Positions 51,641 to 63,589 of a stretch of DNA of 64,000 nucleotides are shown in pieces. The stretch is from Sclerotinia nivalis. Lineage: Eukaryota > Ascomycota > Leotiomycetes > Helotiales > Sclerotiniaceae. The stretch is taken from positions 2,356,001 to 2,420,000 of the forward strand of contig JAPEIS010000011.1 of NCBI GenBank assembly GCA_029531795.1, in the 5' to 3' direction. Numbering within the stretch: position 1 is the first letter of the stretch; the number at the start of each line of letters is the position of its first letter. The notes beneath the pieces are model-generated. The model was not told where the DNA came from, did not search any database, and was given only the letters and a program-made list of their open reading frames with translations. The position numbers and the translations under genes were made by a program.

Positions 51641-54600
51641 GCTTTTTATATAATTACAAGATAAATTCTTTACCTTTCTTCTACATTATACAGATAGATT
51701 ATCGTTTCGCCGAATCTGGGACTACAAGATTGAATTGATATCTGATAAAAAGTTACTTTATTTCAAAAACCGTTTTCTATCATCAATAGAGTTGATAATA
51801 ATACGCAAATAGCTCAATGATAATCTCTTCAAAAGGTTCATTCGGGAATCGAGATCGCAATACACCTCTTCTTTGCTATTAACTGCTAAGCCTAAAAGGA
51901 AGATCTACATCTATCAAGATTATCGAGAATTCAATAACGTTATTATAAAGAATCGCTATTTATTATCTATCGTTTGCAAAACGCTAAACACTCTTTACAA
52001 TGCAAAAATTTATATTAAACTTGATATCATTACAACATTCAACAAATTGCAAATCGCCAAAAGAGATGAATAGAAAACTGTATTCATTATTCGTTTTGAT
52101 CTTTTTGAATCTTTAGTTATACCTTTTGATCTTTACAATACACCTACATCATTTTAACATTATATTAATCATATGTTTTTCGATGAATTGAACAAGTATT
52201 GTATTATATATCTCGATGATATTTTAATCTACTCCGATAATCCTATAAAATATAAAAAGTATATCCATCAAGTGATTCAAAAGCTAATAGATGCTGGATT
52301 ATAGATTGATATTAACAAATGCAAATTCGAAATCACGAAAACAAAATATCTAGATCTTATCATTACAATCGAAGATATCGAAATGGATCAAGAAAAGATC
52401 ATAGTTATTATATTTTAAGAGTTGTCTTTGTATGTAAAGGATTTATAATGATTTCTTGGTTTTGTTAACTTCTATTGATGATTTATAAAAGATTTTTTAA
52501 AGATTTGTTGTTCTTTCAACGATCTTTTGTAAAAGAATATTATATAAAATTAGATTATAGATCATACAAAAGCTTTTGATGTTTTAAAAAGGGCTTTTAC
52601 AATAACGCTGGTTTTGGTATACTTTGATTATAAATGGAAAACTGTTTTGGAAATCGATGCTTCTAATTGGGTTTTAGGAAGAGTTCTTTTGTAATACAAT
52701 AATGATAACATTTTGTATCCAATTATTTATTTTTCATTTAAGTATACAATGGCGGAATACAATTATGAGATCTATAATAAAGAACTATTCGTTATTATCA
52801 AGGCAATGGAAGAATAGTACTCGGAGCTCTAAAGTTTATAAAAGGAATTCGAGATTCTCATTGATCACAAGAATCTTGAGTATTTTATGATCACAAAGGC
52901 TCTCAATCAATGGCAAGTACGATAATTCGAATTTCTATTTCAATATAATTTCCGTATAATCTATTGATCGGAAAATAAGATTATTCGATTAAACGTGCTA
53001 AATAGAAAACACAAAGATCAATCATATCGCTCTAATCCAAACGATAAACATCTAAAGAATCGAAAACACATTATCCTTCTCTAGAACTGTTTTGATATCG
53101 ATCTTTATAAGGATTTGATTAAGTATATCAATTTGATACTGATGGAAACAATAATACTACTCTATGATCAACCAATTGATACTCTAATCAATATAATATA
53201 TACTAAATCCGATATCACAAATCAATTCATCTCTATTTTTAATGATCCATCGGTAACTAAATAACCAAAAAAGCATCATAAGATTCTTCAAATCGTTATA
53301 CAAAATTGTTCAATCCAAAATAATAGAATTTACTACCAGAATAAACTTTGAATTCCACCAAACGATAAACTCAAATTTCAAATTATCTATTGGACTTATT
53401 CTTTTGATCCTGCTGGCCATCCTAATCGAACTAAAACAATCGATCTTATTTTTTATATATATTAATAGTCTAATATACATTTGGAAATCGTATCCTATAT
53501 AAAGACTTACGAACTTTATACTCACACCAAATCGTCTAAATCGACACCTCCTGGATTTTTGAAACCACTACTTATCCTTTTTCGTATATAATCTGATATC
53601 TCAATCGATTATATTACACTACTCTTAGATTACATTCGTTATAACTCTACCTATAAATATATCTTGATAATAATCTACAAACTAATCAAAATAAAACATT
53701 TCATTGATATATATATACTAACAATAGAAAAGTTAATTGATGCTTTCATCAATCGTATTTATACGCTTTATAAACTTCCGGATAATATTATTTCCGATCG
53801 AAGAACGCAATTCGTATTAGAATTCTAATTACAATTTTTGAAGCGATTAAGAATTATCTTAAAATACTCTTCAGCTTTTCATTTTTAAACAGATGATCAA
53901 ATTGAGTATATTAATTCGGTTTTGGAACAGTATTTACAAGCTTTTGTTAATTATCATCAAAACGATTAATTGAATTAGCTACCCTTAACCAAATTTACAT
54001 TCAACAATATAATTTCTAAAACGATTAATTATTCGCCTTTCTTTATCAATTATAGTTTTAATCTACATTTAGGTATTGAACTTAATAAACCTTATCTGTT
54101 GAATATGATTTTAGTACAAAAACGGGAATTCTTTAAAGGAAATCGGATTATAGATTGTATAAAATATATCTTGAAACAATTTCGCGTTTTTGTATAATAG
54201 ACAATTGCTATTTATGAGAATTATACTAATTATCATCGCTCTAATTCATTTCGTTATACAATCGGCCAAAAAGTCTACATCAATATCAAGAATATAAAGA
54301 CCTTGTATAAAGCAAAGAAGCTAGATAATAAATGGATCGATTTTTACAAGATTATCAAGGTTTATCTTTGTATTTGTTTTGTTCAATTATCTAAGAACAT
54401 TAAAATCTTCTCTATTTTCCATCATTCTTTTTTACTTTCAGTCTATATTAATCCTCACTTCCTAATTCAAATAATGATTAATGAATCAGAATCTCTAACT
54501 ACATAGAACAGAGTTTTGGAACAGAACGATGATAAGAATAAGTTTATTCAAAAATGAATATTTGAAGGAGTTCTAGATAATCACAATAAAGATGATCATT

Positions 54601-54890
54601 ATTATTTGATCAAATGGAAATACTATATATCAATTTGGTAATCGGTTAATGATTTAAAGAGTAACGAGAAGATTTTTATCGAATATTATCGCTTTCATCC
54701 AAAAAAGCTAGGACCGTTAGCTTAGATTCTAAAGCATTCCGACATTGCTATATTGAAACCGGAATCACAGAATTTGCAACCGGAGTCACACGATGCGATT
54801 GCTACGCCCACTCTACGAAAATCTATTCGCATCAAGACTGTTCGTTTCGTTTAAAGGTATATTATATATTATTGCAATTGGAGATATAGC
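51641..54890 (+). pseudogene. Pol of element A (RT-RH-IN-chromodomain)
   Basis: The segment follows directly on the CAAAG duplication and is collinear with B's 48088-51320. RT keeps YLDDILIYSD near 52210. More stops than B (frames of only 60-70 codons). The chromodomain-like end near 54550-54660 reads KWKYYISIW. It is on the same strand as the rest of A. Confidence 0.85.
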
Positions 54891-55019
54891 GTTTGGGTTA
54901 TCACACATTGAGGGATATAACGTCATTAAAGGATATCATCCTAATTGAGGGAAGAGACCTGTGTTTTTTCTTTATTTTTCTTTAATTTTTAAACGCCCAT
55001 TTGGAGTCAAATGGGTTTC

Positions 55020-55034
55020 TTGAGGAGGGGGTAC
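55020..55034 (+). promoter_or_regulatory. Polypurine tract of element A
   Basis: GAGGAGGGGGTAC just before the right LTR at 55035 is a well-preserved polypurine tract. The equivalent in B (51460-51472) has been changed to GAAAAGAAAATAC by G-to-A transitions. Confidence 0.65.
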
Positions 55035-55197
55035 TGTTACAGGTTCATCTCCCTTCACTTGCACGTGATCATGTGTGCCTTAGGCACACATGCATACACT
55101 CACTTCTATATAGTCAGGTCACCTCCTTGACCTTCTTCCTCTCCTCGTAGTACAACTATAGATCAACTCTACATATACCTTTTCCCTCACCGTGATA
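55035..55197 (+). repeat. Right LTR of element A
   Basis: 163 bp, TGTTACAGG to CCGTGATA, followed by the GTTAT duplication. It is the best-preserved LTR of the family. Confidence 0.9.
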
Positions 55198-58100
55198 GTT
55201 ATCAATATAATCTCAAATATATTGATTTACAAAGCCTTATAAATAGCAACAGTTTTCTACTTCTTTATCATCTTTTAACTTATAGTTTTCAAATCCGATT
55301 TTTTTAATTAATAGATACCGAAACCCTTATTTATTTACTTATTAATATTCATTTTGTATATCAATTCTCTCGATATACTAATGTCCTTATTATTCTTTTG
55401 AACAATCTTATCCTAGTTCAAGGATATAATGACCGACAAGATACTATTGTTATCTATTCTATCTGTTTAATATTTCGATTAAATAATAAAACCTTCCTTC
55501 AAATTTCTTTTTTATTAATTGAGATAAGAAGGGATATTATCATTGAAGATCTATAATTCAAAGTTTATAATATAATACCCCAATCCTTCAACCATCAATT
55601 AGTATAACCAAAAGATTTACTATCTATTCTATACTTTTCAAGAAACATTATCCTTTCCAGAAAGTCTTTTTCAGCCTTCAAACTATTATCCAATCCCGAA
55701 ATCGAAGAAGATATACGATGTTGTAATGCCTTCTTCGAAATCGATTATATAGAATTCTTGCTTTTATTAATTAGATTCATTATTAAGTATAAATAGGATT
55801 TATATATTAATCTCCGATAAATAGAAATGGAATTTAAAAAAAGTTTATTTATAAAATCATTTTTGCTCCCCTTCGAAAATACTAAAAATTATAATTTGTT
55901 CTCCTTTATAGAGACTAAAAACGATTTGATATTTTCCAAAAAAACCAAATCGATTAATCATTCTGCTTTTCTAAATAAACTATTCTTTGAATATTATCAA
56001 CCAAACTATTTATCCTAAACTATTATCGATATCATTACAATCTCCGCAGAAACTTTCAAAATACATAATCGTCACTACAATAATACTATTTTTTCTACCA
56101 ATATCTACAAAATCAATACAATACTGGAAAATCGAATAAGGAATACCAACAATAAAGAACTCCAAGAACTATTTCAAAGAATTCCTTAAGTATATCATAA
56201 TTATCTCGAAATCTTTTTAAAAAAGGAATCTGATAAATTACTCTAATATACAATATACAATTATAAAATCGAAATTCTATTAAATACTCAACTCAGGATT
56301 AGCTTTATTTATAATATATCTTCAGAAGAACTCTTAATTATTAAGGAATACTTTATCAATAATTTCAAAAAGAATTTCATTGAAATTAACTCCTTTCTAT
56401 TCGTTATATTAGTACTTTTTGTTTCCAAACTGAATGATAATTTACATTTCTATATTAATTTTCAATGATTCAATATTATCACTAAAAGAAACAAATATCC
56501 TTTATTATTAATCGATGAAACCTTAATATATATCTCAAAATCTAAGATATTCACAAAGTTAGATATTCGATAAACATTCTACCGAATTCGTATACATCCC
56601 AACTCCAAAGACTTGATTACATTCCAAATACAATATAGAACCTATAAATATAAAATCTTACCCTTCAGATTGATTAATGATCCTACTATTTATCAATAAT
56701 ATATAAATAACATTCTTTTCGATCTTTTAAATATAATCTATACAACTTATCTAAACAATATCTTAATCTATTTCGAAAACGGAACAAAACACAAAATATA
56801 TATATTACAAGTTCTTAATCGCCTTTGTAAAGCTGAATTATAAATTGATATCAATAAATATAAATTCAATATCAAAAGAACTAAATACTTTAAATTTATT
56901 ATCTCTATAAAAAAAGTGAAAATAAATCCAGAAAAAATTGAAATCGTAAAAGAATAAAAAGCTCCTACAAAATATTAAAGAAATACAATCCTTTTTAGGA
57001 TTTTGCAACTTTTATAAACACTTTATTCAAGATTTCGAACAAATCATCTGTTCGCTTATTAATCTGATAAAGAAAAACTTTTCATATATATAGGACAGCA
57101 ATTATATCGCTACCTTCGATCGCTTTAAACAAATAATACTCCAAATCTCTATCCTAAAATATTATCAATCACATCTACAAACTATAATCGAAACCGATAC
57201 ATTAAATAATATTGTCGAAGAAATGCTCTCTCAGTTATACAACGATAATCAATAATACTTTATTGCTTTTTTTACCAAAACAATACTTCTGGTTAAAATG
57301 AATTATACAATATTCGATAAAGAAATACTCATTATTATTAAAGCCTTCAAAATTTGAAGAGTAAAATTCATTAGGTCCTTTTATTATATAAAAATTGTAA
57401 TAGATTATAAAACCTTGGAATACTTTATAACAAAGAAAACGTTAAATCAATAGTAAACTAAATAATCTAAAATCCTAACAAACTTTTGGTTCGAAATATT
57501 ATACTGAATAGAAATTAATAATACAATAATAGATACGTTTAATCGTTGTAATCAGGAAATGGAAGTGCAGAAAATGTTATATTTTAAGTAATATATTCAA
57601 ATCTTATTTTCGTTAGAAATTTTTGACAAAAAGATATTAGACGAATTCAATATAGAAAAAGGGGAAATAATTATAATCCTAATTATTGAAACAAAAGAAT
57701 TAAATCTTGTAGATTATATTCTATAAGTTAATTATATATATTTATCGATACAATTGGAATACGATTTGATAACTAATTTGAAAAAAGGATATTCTATATA
57801 CAATAATTTATTATTTTATAAAGATTGATTAATTGTATTTGATATAAATGATTTTCGTATTAATCTTATAGAAGAAGTTTATATCCAAATCTCCTTAACT
57901 TATCCTAATAAAACCAAAACGAAATTGATTATAAAGAAGTAGTATTTTTGAAAAGGAATGATTGATTATATCGATCAATATATCGACAATTGTACTATTT
58001 GCTACAATTATCATATCTCAAAAAACCGAACATTTGGGTTTTTATATTCTTTGTTTATTTTTATTAGATTATAAATAAATATATCGATAGATTTTAAATT

Positions 58101-58486
58101 CTTCCCAAAGGATAAATATAGATATAATAATATTTTTGTAATTATTAATAGATTATCAAAATAATCAATATATATTCTTTATTATTATACTATAATTACC
58201 CGAGAAATAGTTTTAATATATCTAAATTATATTTATTATTAGAAAGATACTTCAACTATCATTATATCCAATAGAGGCCCACAATTTATATTCAGTTTTT
58301 GAAACGAATTCATACAAATCCTAAATATCAAATTAAAGCTCTTCATAATCTATCATTTTCAAATAAATGGACAGATCGAAATTATGAATTAATACTTGGA
58401 TCAATACTTTCGATTATATATTAATTATTATCAAGACAATTGATCGGAACTCTTATATATAATGGATTATATATAGCTTATTATAC
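55198..58486 (+). pseudogene. Pol of element D, protease to integrase
   Basis: Stop-rich, but readable. A protease-like segment lies near 55250-55550, and RT is at 56380-57100 with its YxDD changed to YLNN near 56745. RNase H relics follow, then the integrase core near 58050-58480 (TCQ-type zinc relic, FKFFPKDKYRYNN, RGPQFIF, YHFQINGQIEIMN). The frame runs up to the solo LTR at 58487 and resumes after it at 58775. Confidence 0.75.
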
Positions 58487-58774
58487 TGTGAGAAAGTTGG
58501 ATTGCTAGGGCCACATACGTAGCTAGTTCATAGACATTAGGTCACATGATCCTTCGTAGTTAAATATAAGGAGAAGGCTTTGCCTTCCCTTCTAGAATAA
58601 TCAATCGTTTTCACTAGTCTTTTTGCATACCCACTGTATACAACCCCCAACCCATTGTTATTCACATTAGTTCTACTATTCGAAGTTTATACAATGTAGT
58701 CTGATCAGTTCGTATCCTATTCCCCCTCGCAGCGTGCTATCGGGACGCACGTATCTCGACCTACCTCTTTCACA
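58487..58774. repeat. Solo LTR, 288 bp, inserted in element D
   Basis: Begins TGTGAGAAAG and ends CTCTTTCACA, with ATAC on both sides (58483-58486 and 58775-58778). Removing it and one ATAC rejoins D's integrase frame (LIIPYKNLRISFFEFQ), which proves it is an insertion. It has no internal coding part, is far less AT-rich than its surroundings and is unrelated to the LTRs of A, B and C. A CpG-rich end (CAGCGTGCTATCGGGACGCACG) argues it has escaped RIP. Confidence 0.85.
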
Positions 58775-59045
58775 ATACCTTACAAAAACTTGAGAATATC
58801 CTTTTTCGAATTTCAAAATGGATATTCCCTAATCACTTTCTTCGATTGGAATAGACCCTCTTTCAATGTTCTTTATATAATTATAAAGAAATTGAATTAT
58901 ACTAATATACAAGTCTTTTTCAAATATATATATAAAACTTAAAAAATAATTAAAGATATTCTCTTCAAAATATAATAAAAGAAAATGAAAGATATCAATC
59001 ACTATCGAAAACCGATCGATTTCTAAATAAAAGATAAAATATATA
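58775..59045 (+). pseudogene. Element D pol, segment between solo LTR and DNA transposon
   Basis: Continues the integrase with SFFEFQNGYSLITFFDWNRP, the usual Boty-type block FELEYGYxPRTSFDW, and then KPIDF. It ends at the TA where the pogo-type element entered. Confidence 0.75.
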
Positions 59046-60897
59046 ACGTGGTTTATCACCGAGCGGTTCATATCACCGAGTGGGTCACTTTCACCTCAAT
59101 TTACCACTTTTGATTTCAAGACGCGTTTTATCAATCATTTATCATACAATTTAATAATAAAGAAGTACAAATACTTTTAGCTATCGAAGCTCTTCAAAAA
59201 GACAAAAAACTAAGCATTCGAAAGACTGCTAAGCTATATAATATATCATATACAACACTTATACGCAGAATGGATGGTTCGACTTCATGTACAGAAACTC
59301 GAGCGAATTGTCATAATATTATAGAATTGGAAGAGGAAGTGATTGTTCAATATATACTTGATATGGATAATAGAGGTTTTCTATCTAAACTCAAAGGTGT
59401 AGAAGATATGGCGAATTATATTCTTGAATCGCGGGGGGCAAAGAAGGTTGGAAAGCTCTGGGTTTATCGATTCGTAAAACGTCATACAGAATTAAAGATG
59501 CGTTTTAGTTGTGTTTATGACTTTCAAAGAGCTCTCTGCGAAGATCCTAAGCTTATTGGAGAGTGGTTTCGATTGATATCGAATATGCAGGCGAAATATG
59601 GTATTTTGGATTGCGATTTCTACAACTTCGATGAAACCGGCTTTATGATGGGTATAATATACTCCGGAATGGTTGTAACTAGTATTGAACGGAGTAGTAG
59701 AAGCAAGACAATACAACTAGACAACCGAGAGTGGGCTATAGCGATTGTATGTAGCAATGGAGAGGGTGAAACTATACCTCCATTTCTAATAGTTCAAGGA
59801 CAAATCTATCTTTCTAATTGGTATATCGAAACTGATCTTCTAGTAGATTGAGCTATTAAATCTATTCCTAATGGATGGATAAACAATGAGATAGGATTAG
59901 AATGAATAAAGCATTTCGATAAGTATACGATTCATTGAACAAAGGGCAAATATCGAATGTTAGTACTAGATGGGCATGAAAGTTACGAATCGATACCTTT
60001 TCAGTTATATTGCAAGGCAAATAATATTATATGTATAAGATTACCATTATATTCAAGTCATTTAACTCAATCACTTGATATTGGATGTTTTAGTGTTCTA
60101 AAACACTCGTATGGTTGTCAGATTGATGGATTTATCAAAGCATATATCAATTATATCTCCAAGGTTGAATTCTTTATAGTTTTTAAAGCTGCATATCAAG
60201 AATCAATTACAGTTCAGAATATGAAAGCTGGATTTCGAGGAGCTGGATTAATACCATTTGATCTCGAAGCTGTACTCTCAAAACTAGATATTCGAATTTA
60301 TATACCTACTTTCCTTCCTTTCGATTTGGATCTTTGGATCTCTTAAACCCCTTGTAATCCAATTGAAGCTCTTTTTTAATCAACTTTAGTAAAATCTCGA
60401 ATAATTCGTTATCAATCAAGCTCCTTTACATCTATATTCGAAACTGTATTAGCTTTAGTTAAGGGCATAGAGAGATTGGTATATGAAAATATACTTTTAA
60501 GTGCAGAAAACTGTACACTTCGGAAAGCAAATGAGGCATTAAGCAAACGTCGATGTGCAAAAAAGGTTCAACTATATAATGGAGGAGTACTTACTGGATA
60601 AGAAGCTCAAGATATATTATCTCAGCAAAAGGTTGATATTCAGATTCAATGCGATGAGTATCAAAATGGGGGGAATTCTAATAGGGAAGTATCTACTAGT
60701 CGATGTTGTAGTAAATGTGGGAGGATTGGTTACAATTCAAGAACTTGTCAAAATAGTATAATAGATTCTAGATTATTAGATTCTTAATAGTTTCAATCAA
60801 TTGATTTAGTTTTTGTTGAATAATATGAGTTTAAAGTGGTAAATTGAGATGAAAGTGACCCACTCGGTGATATGAACCGCTCGGTGATAAACCACGT
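59046..60897 (+). mobile_element. pogo/Fot-type DNA transposon
   Basis: 1852 bp with inverted terminal repeats of at least 65 bp (59046-59110 and 60833-60897), differing by one base as far as I see. TA duplications flank it (59044-59045 and 60898-60899). Each terminal repeat carries two related units (ATCACCGAGCGG and ATCACCGAGTGG). One transposase frame fills the interior. The element sits in D, and D's pol frame resumes after it. Confidence 0.93.
59144..60787 (+). pseudogene. Transposase, pogo family, inactivated
   Basis: One frame with at least five internal stops. Each is TGA at a likely Trp codon or TAA at a likely Gln codon. The psq-type helix-turn-helix start is LQKDKKLSIRKTAKLYN, then a CENP-B-type DNA-binding region, then the DDE domain. 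Its aspartates are in NFDETGF (about 59630), LVLDGHES (about 59965) and SLDIGCF (about 60075); the last two are 35 residues apart, DD35D as in pogo. The C-terminus has a CCHC zinc knuckle CSKCGRIGYNSRTC (about 60700-60745). First ATG in frame at 59270; an earlier start may have been lost. No introns needed. Confidence 0.9.
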
Positions 60898-61437
60898 TAT
60901 TACTATTAGAAACTTCATTATAGAATAATTTAATTGCAAATTCGATTTATAAATAATAGAATTATATTATATTCTCGAGAAGATAGATTATTCGTATCGA
61001 TTGGATCTTCCGGAAAGTATGAATATATATAAAGTCTTCTCCTTCGATAAACTACGAAAAACTATAGCAAACTTTATTTCCGGATAATATAACGAACCTT
61101 CTCTATCTATTATAATTGCTATCGATACAGAATTCGAAATATAACAAATTCTAGCTTCAAAGCTCCTCCACAGACAGATTCGATATAAAGTAAAATAAAT
61201 AGAATATAATAACAACCCTATATAGTATTACTATTTCGATATTATATATATTCTATACAAAATACAAGAGTTTCATATTCAATATTTTAAAACTATAAAG
61301 CCTTCTAATCACTTCCCCAAATGAATAAAAGCTTGAAAGAATAATAACGACGATTACAATGAATTTGTAAATAGCAAATCTATAATTAAAACAATTAAAC
61401 AGAATTATTTATTCATTCTCTCTTCCTTCGAAAAGAA
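60898..61437 (+). pseudogene. Element D pol end, chromodomain part
   Basis: Translates, with stops, to the integrase tail and chromodomain, ending KPSNHFPK, stop, IKAWKNNNDDYNEFVN near 61300-61370. That matches the common gypsy C-terminal pattern PPKxxxxWIxAWxxxxDDYxxL. The sequence then breaks off at AAAAGAA (61431-61437). Confidence 0.7.
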
Positions 61438-61625
61438 GATTGCAATCAATTCATAATTTATTCGAAAAATCATTTATTGTTTTTGCTTTTTCTATCGTTT
61501 ATTTGTTTACTTATTTCAATTTTTACTTTGCTTTTCTTTTTCTTTATCTTTATTCTATTCAATATATTATAATTATATATCCAAATAAAAACAAATTCAA
61601 TTCATCTAAAAACATTTATTTCATT

Positions 61626-63250
61626 ATGAATTTTCTAGATAATTTATTCAATTCGCCCAAAAGAGCTTCTAAGAGTTCTGGACCGGACTCACCGCACACT
61701 AAGCGAAATCACACCAAAAATGACGATTTTTCACCTTTTTAGATCTTTATTATATATATGAAATATTAAGATAATTTATTAAATTCTATATTTATAAAAA
61801 GATAATTAATCAAGATTTATTAAAAATTGAACAAAATATTTTTATTAATTTTTGTTTTGAAGTTATATATATTCGAAATCAAAGAAATGAAAAAATTCAA
61901 AAAAATCGCTTATTTTATATAGGGAAAATATGAAAAAAACGTTACACAATAAAAATTTTGAAAATTTCCAACTTTAAATACTTGTGATTCTCAATCAAAA
62001 TTTATTAAAAATAAAATATATAATTTTCTGAAATCTTTATATAGTTAATTATTATATTCTAAAATTTCGATTGATTCTATTGGATAATGAAAAAGTTATT
62101 TGATATTTAATTTTATATGAGAAAATATGATTTTTGCAGGGATTCTGTCACGAATTCGAATGGTGTGCGGTGAGTAGATTCCAGAACTCTTACAATCTCA
62201 TCTTCAAACAACCCTATCAATAATCGTTCCTCTTCCTTTATTTCTCCCCCTTCGAGATCTGATACATCAATAGTCTCAAAACAAAAAAAGAATACTATCT
62301 ACTATTCTCCTGCCTACAAAAAGAACTTCCAAATAATCGTATCTCTAAACAACGAAGAAATCCATTTCTTCAATATTATCGATTTCATCAAAAATCACCC
62401 AGATATACCTATTACCGATACAACTCAAATAATCGATATAACCAAAATACAAACTACGCAAACAAGTATCGGCTTTAAGGATTTCGTTTATCACCTTGAT
62501 ATATTCGAAAAAATACAACAATTTTATAAACAATTAAATATAACAAAGAAGAATACAAACAAAAAACATACAGAATTCATCGAAATAACTATCAAAAACA
62601 AACAAACGAAACTCGATATCAGACTTTCGTAAAAAAGACTAACAATCTATACAAAAGGCAAAACATTAACTTTAAAATTGTTTATCAAAGTTTACCCGAA
62701 ATAACAAACGAATATTACTCTTGCATCCAAACTCGTATACATTATAATCACTACAACAAACAATATTAATATATATCAAGCTCTAAATACTATTATTATC
62801 GAATGTTTTCAGCAATACCATCGCGAAAAAGAAAACGAAGGAAACAGACTTCCGGAATCTATTATAATCGATATAAAGCAAGTATAAAAGCTTATAAATT
62901 CGAAAAAAGATATTCCCTATCCCTTCTGTACCTTTTCCTTTATAAAAAATAAAGAGCTCACTATAATACCTTACAATTTCCTTAGAAAATACAAGAAAGA
63001 AGAAATTCGTACGACTTCCGATCATTTTGATAACGAACCTTCTCACCATCGCAATACAGCTACATTGAAAATGGTTTTTGATATCTCCAACCAAATACGT
63101 CAAACTAGACAATCAACAAAGACCCCCTCGATCCCGATTAAAAAACCTTCGCAAAACCAATCCAAATCAAAAATAACAACGATTCCTTACCGAAAACACT
63201 GCAAAAAAGAAAGTGTCGGAACATGGTCACGTGTTGTTACCCCACCTTGA
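61626..63250 (+). pseudogene. Unrecognised reading frame, split by a MITE
   Basis: Starts MNFLDNLFNSPKRAS at 61626. Deleting the MITE (61672-62190) with one TA restores the frame, which runs on (SSSNNPINNRSSSSFISPPS) to a stop at 63250, about 360 codons in all. Three internal TAA stops fall where CAA would fit. The N-terminus is Ser/Asn-rich, the middle is rich in Ile/Thr/Lys with alternating pattern, and the end is Lys/Gln/Pro/Ser-rich and basic. I do not recognise the family. It could be a gag-like or ORF1-type nucleic-acid-binding protein; that is only inference from composition and context. Confidence 0.55.
61672..62190. mobile_element. MITE, 519 bp, TA target site
   Basis: Inverted ends AGAGTTCTGGA(CCGG)ACTCACCGCACAC at 61672-61699 and AGAGTTCTGGA(ATCT)ACTCACCGCACAC (reverse strand) at 62163-62190: 24 of 28 bases match. 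TA duplications at 61670-61671 and 62191-62192 point to the Tc1/mariner superfamily. The interior is AT-rich and non-coding. It lies in the reading frame of insertion E. Confidence 0.88.
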
Positions 63251-63463
63251 TATATAACCTCTCCGTACGGAGAGAACCTTAGAAGAAAAACAACTCATCA
63301 TACAATACAATATTATTCATCTAATTTGAATACCGTTGTTATCCCCTGTCTTCCCAACAGAAAGAAAGGCAAAAACAACTATAAAAAACAAACCTGTTTC
63401 ACCAATACAAAAAATTAAAAAGAAAACTTGAAAGCAAATCAATTTTCTTTAAAAAAGAAATAA

Positions 63464-63587
63464 TATAACGATCCTATATTAATACCTTAAACCATTCTTT
63501 ATTGTATTCTTTAATCCCTTCCGAAGAGACCAAAATGTCTTAGAATTGTCTTGTATTTATTTCACCCTATATTCGCTTAGATTTATA
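63464..63587 (+). repeat. Right LTR copy of element D, partial
   Basis: The 124 bp match 34316-34439, with GGTCCCTTCTGAAGGGACC changed to AATCCCTTCCGAAGAGACC, nearly all as transitions. The match stops abruptly at ATTTATA, where a new LTR-like start (TGTTACGCCGC) follows. Confidence 0.75.
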
Positions 63588-63589
63588 AT

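Larger units (their letters stand above)
36020..55197 (+). mobile_element. Ty3/gypsy retrotransposon A, nested in D and twice interrupted
   Basis: LTRs of exactly 163 bp at 36020-36182 and 55035-55197, flanked by the perfect 5-bp duplication GTTAT (36015-36019 and 55198-55202). The interior is collinear with copy B once two insertions are removed: element C at 37793-43434 and element B at 44888-51635. A's own parts are therefore 36183-37792, 43440-44887 and 51641-55034. A purine-rich tract (GAGGAGGGGG) precedes the right LTR, as needed for plus-strand priming. RIP-like stops throughout. Confidence 0.9.
61438..63459 (+). mobile_element. Unclassified insertion E in element D
   Basis: The 3' end of D's pol is interrupted at AAAAGAA (61431-61437), and the same seven bases occur at 63453-63459 just before D's LTR. 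This suggests a 7-8-bp duplication, although A-rich sequence makes that weak evidence. The segment holds one unrecognised reading frame (61626-63250), a T-rich upstream region, and a perfect palindrome CTCTCCGTACGGAGAG near 63260-63275. I see no LTR, no clear inverted ends and no transposase motif. Limits are tentative. Confidence 0.4.
34316..63589 (+). mobile_element. Ty3/gypsy retrotransposon D, outermost and heavily mutated
   Basis: D carries all other elements of the block. The left LTR starts TGTGACGATCC at 34316. A related LTR copy starts at 63464 (TATAACGATCC, same start after G-to-A changes). The two match over 124 bp (34316-34439 and 63464-63587), with nearly all differences being transitions. 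Between them, in one orientation, are gag-like remains (about 35.1-35.5 kb), then, after the insertion of A, protease, reverse transcriptase, RNase H, integrase and chromodomain remains to about 61.44 kb. D interior is 34.44-36.02, 55.20-58.49, 58.78-59.05 and 60.90-61.44 kb, with its pol end again at about 63.45. Every pol block has many stops. The family resembles the fungal Boty/MAGGY-like chromoviruses; I infer this from the integrase and C-terminal blocks. The 3' LTR is cut at 63589. Confidence 0.75.

Noticed and set aside
36020..55197. Reading the four 163-bp repeats as a tandem array of elements
   Set aside because: TSDs GTTAT and CAAAG, and collinearity after removal of B, show nesting instead.
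61438..63459. Endogenous viral insertion
   Set aside because: No polymerase, helicase or capsid motif of a known virus family is visible; kept as unclassified.
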